This document shows, in pieces, positions 6,267 to 9,837 of a stretch of DNA of 9,837 nt; the stretch's first letter is position 1; each line of letters starts with the position of its first letter. A model generated the notes under the pieces. That model was not told the DNA's origin, made no database searches, and was given only the letters and a program-made list of their open reading frames with translations. Origin of the DNA: HGM05232 sp036661515 (GTDB taxonomy: Bacteria > Bacteroidota > Bacteroidia > Bacteroidales > Muribaculaceae); contig JAVWYO010000074.1 in assembly GCA_036661515.1 (NCBI GenBank), positions 1 to 9,837 on the forward strand, written 5' to 3'. Position numbers and translations under genes: made by a program.

Positions 6267-7823
6267 ATGTTCAAAAACCACCCTAAAGGTCTTATACCTG
6301 CCGCTCTTGCCAACATGGGCGAACGATTTGGGTTCTACATTATGATGGCGATATTGACGCTATTCATTTCAGCAAAATTCGGACTCGATGAAACCACCAC
6401 TGGATATATTTATTCTGGATTTTACGCATCAATATACTTATTAGCCCTATTTGGCGGTATCATTGCCGACAAAACAAATAATTTCAAAGGGACAATCCTT
6501 TGGGGCTTAATAATAATGAGTATTGGTTATTTAATCATAGCAATTCCAACACCAACCCCAGTACCAAACTTTTGGCCATACTTGCTACTCACCTGCGGTG
6601 GACTTTTAGTAATAGCCTTTGGTAATGGACTTTTTAAGGGCAATCTACAAGCATTGGTTGGGCAGATGTATGATGATAAGAAGTATTCAAGTCGACGCGA
6701 ATCGGGGTTTCAAATCTTTTATATGTTCATCAATATTGGAGGCTTCTTCGCACCATGGATAGCTATTGCAGTGCGCAACTGGTGGCTACAAGTCAACAAC
6801 TACGACTATAATGCAAATCTCCCCGAATTATGCCACGAATACATAGCAAAGGGTTCGGAAATGACAGGTGAAGGATTCACCAAACTTCAAACTTATGCGA
6901 GCGAAATACACATCGATGGAACGCAAGTCACCGATATGGGCGCATTTTGCAACAGCTACTTAGAAGTATTTAATCGCGGGTTCCAATACGCATTTATGGC
7001 AGCAATAATAATGATGGTAGTCTCTATTATCATATATCTTTACAACCAAAAGATGTTCCCCGACCCAGCAAAAGGGAAAGGCCAAAAAGGCGACAACAAA
7101 TTATCTTCAGACGAAATAAAAATGAGCGCACAAGAAATAAAACAACGTGTCATTGCACTATTTGCAGTGTTTGGCGTAGTAATTTTCTTCTGGGTATCAT
7201 TCCATCAAAACGGATATTCACTCACATATTTTGCGCGAGATTACGTAAATCTTGACGTAATTAATATTAATCTTGGATTTACAAGTATTCAAGGAGCTGA
7301 AATATTCCAATGTGTTAATCCTTTCTTTGTCGTAATCCTCACACCGTTAGTAATATGGTTCTTTGCATGGTTAGGGCGTAAAGGCAAGACCATTTCCACC
7401 CCAATGAAGATTGCCATAGGCATGGGAATTGCTGCTTTAGCTTACGTATTCTTAATGCTAATCTCTTTAGGATTGCCATCAAACGAGCAATTAGATGCCA
7501 TGAGTGTAGCAGAAGTAGATGCAATGCGTGTCACCCCACTTGTAATGATAGGCATGTACTTTATCCTTACTGTCGCCGAGCTATTTATTAGCCCATTAGG
7601 ACTGGCATTTGTGTCAAAGGTAGCACCACCACACATGCAAGGATTGATGCAAGGTTGCTGGCTCGCTGCAACAGCCGTTGGTAACTCACTACTATTTGTT
7701 GGCGGACTGCTATATATGAACGTACCAATGTGGGCAACATGGTTTGTATTTGTTGCTGCCTGTGGAATGTCGATGGTAGTAATGCTCTGTATGGTAAAAT
7801 GGCTTGAACGCGTAGCAAAATAG
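6267..7823 (+). CDS. POT/PTR-family peptide transporter (MFS), proton-linked di/tripeptide uptake likely
   Basis: The 518-residue inner-membrane protein has about twelve membrane helices in the MFS fold. POT signatures are visible: NMGERFGFY at 16-24 (helix 1), GGIIADKTNNFKG at 63-75, KGNLQALVGQMYDD at 124-137, the second PTR2 signature FYMFINIGGFF at 151-161, and AELFISPLGLAFVSKVAP at 437-454 with the binding-site Glu438. Family members import di- and tripeptides with protons. Two positions differ from the classical pattern: the first Glu of ExxERF is Asn16, and the helix-7 EQ motif reads FHQNG with His313. A loop of about 60 residues between helices 5 and 6 (171-232), predicted periplasmic, carries Cys189 and Cys228. 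No promoter is evident in the 25-bp gap after sufE, so the two probably form an operon that ends at the strong terminator after this gene. Confidence 0.88.
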   Translation: MFKNHPKGLIPAALANMGERFGFYIMMAILTLFISAKFGLDETTTGYIYSGFYASIYLLALFGGIIADKTNNFKGTILWGLIIMSIGYLIIAIPTPTPVPNFWPYLLLTCGGLLVIAFGNGLFKGNLQALVGQMYDDKKYSSRRESGFQIFYMFINIGGFFAPWIAIAVRNWWLQVNNYDYNANLPELCHEYIAKGSEMTGEGFTKLQTYASEIHIDGTQVTDMGAFCNSYLEVFNRGFQYAFMAAIIMMVVSIIIYLYNQKMFPDPAKGKGQKGDNKLSSDEIKMSAQEIKQRVIALFAVFGVVIFFWVSFHQNGYSLTYFARDYVNLDVININLGFTSIQGAEIFQCVNPFFVVILTPLVIWFFAWLGRKGKTISTPMKIAIGMGIAALAYVFLMLISLGLPSNEQLDAMSVAEVDAMRVTPLVMIGMYFILTVAELFISPLGLAFVSKVAPPHMQGLMQGCWLAATAVGNSLLFVGGLLYMNVPMWATWFVFVAACGMSMVVMLCMVKWLERVAK

Positions 7824-7845
7824 CCATTACTAAATATAAATCTAT

Positions 7846-7892
7846 AATATTGGGCTGAATTTACATGGTTAAATTCAGCCCAATATTTTTAT
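7846..7892 (+). terminator. Strong intrinsic terminator of the sufE-POT unit
   Basis: An 18-bp perfect inverted repeat (7846-7863 with 7870-7887; core GGGCTGAATTTA) encloses a 6-nt loop and runs into a T-tract. On the opposite strand no comparable T-tract follows, so it acts on + transcripts. The upstream ATG of the next reading frame (7865) lies in its loop. Confidence 0.93.
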
Positions 7893-7914
7893 CCGCAAGC
7901 CATCATATTTTTGT

Positions 7915-7946
7915 TTTGCCAATAATTATATTATTTGCTATCTTAG
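7915..7946 (+). promoter_or_regulatory. Promoter of the alpha/beta hydrolase gene
   Basis: TTTG at 7915-7918 and TATCTTAG at 7939-7946 are separated by 20 bp. The -33 box is perfect and the -7 box differs at one position from TAnnTTTG. Transcription would begin near 7952, about 12 nt before the ATG at 7964, supporting that codon as the true start. Confidence 0.7.
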
Positions 7947-7963
7947 CACAAAATAATATCATT

Positions 7964-9340
7964 ATGAAAAGATACTTTGCAATAGCATTAACGTTGTGCA
8001 TGGTAATGACAGCAGTTTGCCAAGACATCGTTGGCTCTTGGGCTGGAAAGTTAAACTTTGGAAGTTCAACACTCAATTTAGTATTTAATATAAGCAAGGC
8101 AGACACAGGTTATAAAACCACAATCGACAGTCCCGACCAAATGGCAAAAGGGATTCCTACAGATAACACCACATTCAACGATTCAGTCCTTTCAATTGGC
8201 ATCAAGATGCTTGGCGCATCATTCAGTGGCACTTGCGTTGAAAATGATAAGATAAGAGGAGCATTTACGCAATCGGGCATCTCCTTGCCTATCGAGTTAT
8301 CACGCCAAAAGGCAGAAGCGCTCATAAAAAATCGTCCACAGGAGCCAAAAGCCCCGTTCCCATACAAAATTGAAGAGATAATATTTGAGAACGAAAGTGC
8401 TGGTATAAAACTTGCAGGAACCCTCACCATGCCATCAAAAGGCACTAAATTTCCGGCTGTGATACTCGTAACTGGGAGTGGCGCTCAAAATCGTAACGAG
8501 GAGATAATGGGACATAAGCCATTTCTTGTAATAGCAGATTATTTGACTCGTAATGGCATCGCAGTACTTCGATATGACGATAGAGGGACAGCCAAGTCTG
8601 AAGGCAATTTTGCTAACGCAACGACAGCCGACTTTGCCACCGATGCTCATGCTGCCCTAAAATATTTAACGTCAAGAAAAGACATAAATCTCAAAAAGAT
8701 TGGCATAATAGGTCATAGCGAAGGTGCATCAATAGCAATAATGGAAGCTGCGAATAACAAAGACGTTGCATATATCATAACACTTGCAGGGCCAGGAGTA
8801 TCAGGAAAAGAGATAATCGAAAAGCAAGTTGAAACCATGATGCGTAATTCGGGAGTTACCGACCAGCTCATAGAAAAGCAAATGCCCACATACAAAGCTC
8901 GATACGAAATATTGTGTCAAGACAAAAACATTGAACAGATTCGCAATGAATTTATCGCAAATATTGAAAAATCAATTCCTACCGATAATTTAAACCAGCC
9001 TGCCGTGAAAAAAGAGATTGATGCCAGTGTCAAAAGTATGACTTCGCAATGGTATATCAATTTTCTAAAATACAACCCAGCTACTGATTTATCTAAAATA
9101 AAATGCCCAATGTTAGCTTTAAATGGAGACAAAGATGTTCAAGTAGATGCTGAAATAAATCTTTCAGCAATTAAAAATATCGTCAAATCTAACCTTACAA
9201 TTAAGAAATATCCTGGACTAAATCACATGTTTCAACACGCCAGCGAAACAGGAAATCCATTAGACTACGCGAGCATAGAAGAAACAATCGCCCCTATCGT
9301 CCTTAGCGACATCACCACATGGATATTAGCAAGAAGATAA
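7964..9340 (+). CDS. Exported serine alpha/beta hydrolase with N-terminal beta-rich domain
   Basis: From the ATG at 7964 the protein has 458 residues. A signal peptide (1-19, ending AVCQ) is followed by a small domain of about 100 residues (DIVGSWAGKL; KIRGAFTQSG) seen in front of similar Bacteroidota esterases. The hydrolase fold starts near residue 135. It shows an oxyanion-type VTGSGAQNRNEE loop (169-180), a RYDDRGTAKSEG strand-turn (203-214), the nucleophile motif GHSEG with Ser252, the acid Asp391 in NGDKDVQV, and His421 in GLNHMF. This layout resembles esterases such as EstD of Thermotoga, but the substrate cannot be read from sequence. Cys19 is not in a convincing lipobox, so I expect periplasmic or secreted location. 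A longer frame begins at 7865, inside the preceding terminator and upstream of the promoter; its 33 extra residues are not credible. The gene stands alone. Confidence 0.87.
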   Translation: MKRYFAIALTLCMVMTAVCQDIVGSWAGKLNFGSSTLNLVFNISKADTGYKTTIDSPDQMAKGIPTDNTTFNDSVLSIGIKMLGASFSGTCVENDKIRGAFTQSGISLPIELSRQKAEALIKNRPQEPKAPFPYKIEEIIFENESAGIKLAGTLTMPSKGTKFPAVILVTGSGAQNRNEEIMGHKPFLVIADYLTRNGIAVLRYDDRGTAKSEGNFANATTADFATDAHAALKYLTSRKDINLKKIGIIGHSEGASIAIMEAANNKDVAYIITLAGPGVSGKEIIEKQVETMMRNSGVTDQLIEKQMPTYKARYEILCQDKNIEQIRNEFIANIEKSIPTDNLNQPAVKKEIDASVKSMTSQWYINFLKYNPATDLSKIKCPMLALNGDKDVQVDAEINLSAIKNIVKSNLTIKKYPGLNHMFQHASETGNPLDYASIEETIAPIVLSDITTWILARR

Positions 9341-9379
9341 CGCCATGTTTTTAAGTGTCTGATTATAGGTCTCTTAGCA

Positions 9380-9416
9380 GGTGTACGCACAGTACGCAGT
9401 GTACGCACCCTTTTTT
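9380..9416 (+). terminator. Probable terminator of the hydrolase gene, built from 9-bp tandem repeats
   Basis: Three 9-bp units lie head to tail: GTGTACGCA (9381-9389), CAGTACGCA (9390-9398) and GTGTACGCA (9399-9407). Because GTAC is self-complementary, the outer units can fold into an imperfect hairpin (GGTGT/GCACC outside, GCAC/GTGT inside). CCC and six T follow. The T-run and position 40 bp after the stop codon suggest termination. Confidence 0.5.
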
Positions 9417-9528
9417 GTATTTGGCTGATTGGGTGGGCGTTACAAAGGTAGCAATGCTTATTGGCGGATTCTCGCGAAAAAAAGGTGCGTAATGGAGTTA
9501 TGAGTTATGAGGGTGGCGTGGCTGGCGT

Positions 9529-9547
9529 GGAACATCTTCGATGTTCT
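9529..9547. repeat. Palindromic repeat copy 1 (GAACATC-TTC-GATGTTC)
   Basis: A 7-bp perfect stem around a TTC loop (9530-9546), extended by one G-T wobble pair. Compared with copies 2 and 3, both arms carry a matched change (G-C pair replaced by A-T), so pairing is kept. Confidence 0.8.
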
Positions 9548-9567
9548 TCGGTTCTTGATAGCGTGTT

Positions 9568-9608
9568 ACCCCACAATTGCGTTCGCTGTGCTCACTCCAT
9601 TATGGGGT
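9568..9608. repeat. Longer hairpin ACCCCACAAT/ATTATGGGGT
   Basis: The arms at 9568-9577 and 9599-9608 pair at nine of ten positions (one C-A mismatch) around a 21-nt loop. It lies between palindrome copies 1 and 2. Confidence 0.55.
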
Positions 9609-9613
9609 TAAAT

Positions 9614-9633
9614 TTCAGAACTAAAGTTCTGAA
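9614..9633. repeat. Palindrome TTCAGAACT-AA-AGTTCTGAA
   Basis: A perfect 9-bp stem with a 2-nt loop. It shares the GAAC...GTTC halves of the neighbouring hairpins but lacks their CGTC/GACG centre, so it may be a divergent or shortened member. It abuts copy 2. Confidence 0.75.
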
Positions 9634-9655
9634 GTGGAACGTCTTCGACGTTCTG
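9631..9655. repeat. Palindromic repeat copy 2 (GAACGTC-TTC-GACGTTC)
   Basis: A 7-bp perfect stem (9637-9653) inside a 25-bp unit, GAAGTG + hairpin + TG. The same 25 bp recur without a mismatch at 9715-9739, 84 bp away. Confidence 0.85.
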
Positions 9656-9665
9656 TTTCGCGTGC

Positions 9666-9683
9666 GTGTGATTTTTCTCACAC
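9666..9683. repeat. Hairpin GTGTGA-TTTTTC-TCACAC
   Basis: A perfect 6-bp stem with a 6-nt pyrimidine loop, placed between copies 2 and 3 of the palindromic repeat. Confidence 0.6.
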
Positions 9684-9714
9684 ATTTCACAGATGTTTGC
9701 TTTTGAGTGTTGAT

Positions 9715-9739
9715 GAAGTGGAACGTCTTCGACGTTCTG
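9715..9739. repeat. Palindromic repeat copy 3 (GAACGTC-TTC-GACGTTC)
   Basis: The hairpin (9721-9737) and its GAAGTG and TG flanks are identical to copy 2 over 25 bp, while the sequence on either side differs. This shows a repeat unit longer than the palindrome itself. Confidence 0.85.
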
Positions 9740-9767
9740 CCTGAGCGTGTGAGTGGTGAGTGGGTGA

Positions 9768-9794
9768 AAGAGGAACGTCGAAGACGTTCCTCTT
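9768..9794. repeat. Palindromic repeat copy 4, inverted, with 12-bp stem
   Basis: The core GAACGTC-GAA-GACGTTC is the reverse complement of copies 2 and 3. The stem extends outward through AAGAG/CTCTT to 12 perfect base pairs around a 3-nt loop, the strongest hairpin in the cluster. No T-run follows on the + strand. Confidence 0.85.
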
Positions 9795-9837
9795 CGCTTT
9801 AATCAAGACGCTATGATTATTGTTGTTTCTTTAATAA

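Larger units (their letters stand above)
9341..9837. other. Gene-free region of about 500 bp rich in palindromes and tandem repeats
   Basis: No reading frame here looks like a protein. After the probable terminator the DNA becomes GTGG-rich, unlike the AT-rich spacers elsewhere in the window. It holds a 7-bp tandem repeat (GAGTTAT, 9495-9511), a 9-bp tandem repeat (TGGCGTGG at 9514-9521 and 9523-9530), four copies of a GAAC(G/A)TC hairpin, and at least three further hairpins. No promoter, tRNA or attachment site was recognised. The last 35 bp appear plain, and the next gene lies outside the window. Confidence 0.75.

Noticed and set aside
7588..7827. Minus-strand frames opposite the end of the POT transporter gene
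   Set aside because: They are fully within the transporter gene in antisense and mirror its codon composition.
9461..9706. An 81-codon frame with a TTG start across the palindrome cluster
   Set aside because: It simply translates the repeats (its LKWNVFDVLF is the palindrome read through), starts at a rare codon with no ribosome binding site, and has no protein-like features.
9529..9794. A CRISPR array, considered for the repeated hairpins
   Set aside because: Repeat spacing is irregular, orientation is mixed, the copies are not all identical, and no cas gene is present.
9341..9837. A tRNA or other known structured RNA in the last spacer
   Set aside because: No cloverleaf, GTTC-type T-arm context or CCA end could be assembled from the hairpins; GTTC here belongs to the palindromes.

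Overview
The window looks like chromosomal DNA from a Bacteroidota bacterium, most likely of the order Bacteroidales. Four things point there. The DNA is AT-rich. Start codons lack clear Shine-Dalgarno sequences. Several genes are preceded by the Bacteroidota-type -7 box TAnnTTTG, in two cases with a TTTG -33 box 19-20 bp upstream. The proteins (a large PpiD-like chaperone ending in KFF, a POT transporter with NMGERF and FHQNG motifs, an MscS channel with a long extracytoplasmic N-terminus) resemble what I recall from that group. No species can be named from the sequence alone.

Layout, all genes on the + strand. Positions 1-446 hold a broken Rhs-family fragment joined out of frame to the tail of a small unrecognised protein. 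Next come an aquaporin Z gene with its own strong terminator (643-1323), an MscS-family mechanosensitive channel with its own promoter (1505-3337), and a membrane-anchored PpiD/SurA-like periplasmic chaperone (3580-5652). A strong terminator follows. A sufE sulfur-acceptor gene (best start 5804) and a POT peptide transporter gene (6267-7823) are only 25 bp apart and probably cotranscribed, ending at an 18-bp perfect-stem terminator. The last gene is a secreted or lipid-free periplasmic alpha/beta hydrolase (best start 7964, to 9340). The final ~500 bp (9341-9837) contain no credible gene but are packed with palindromes and short tandem repeats.

How the genes relate. Most are independent housekeeping or envelope genes. 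Aquaporin and mechanosensitive channel are adjacent and both serve osmotic balance, but they are separate transcription units. PpiD supports folding of outer-membrane and secreted proteins, SufE supports Fe-S cluster assembly, the POT transporter imports small peptides, and the hydrolase acts on an unknown ester or related substrate outside the cytoplasm.

The most unusual signal is the right-hand palindrome cluster. At least five hairpins there share GAAC/GTTC outer arms. One copy differs from the others by a matched change in both arms, and one lies in inverted orientation with an extended 12-bp stem. This looks like a REP- or MITE-like repeat family. I see no complete new multi-gene system in the window.
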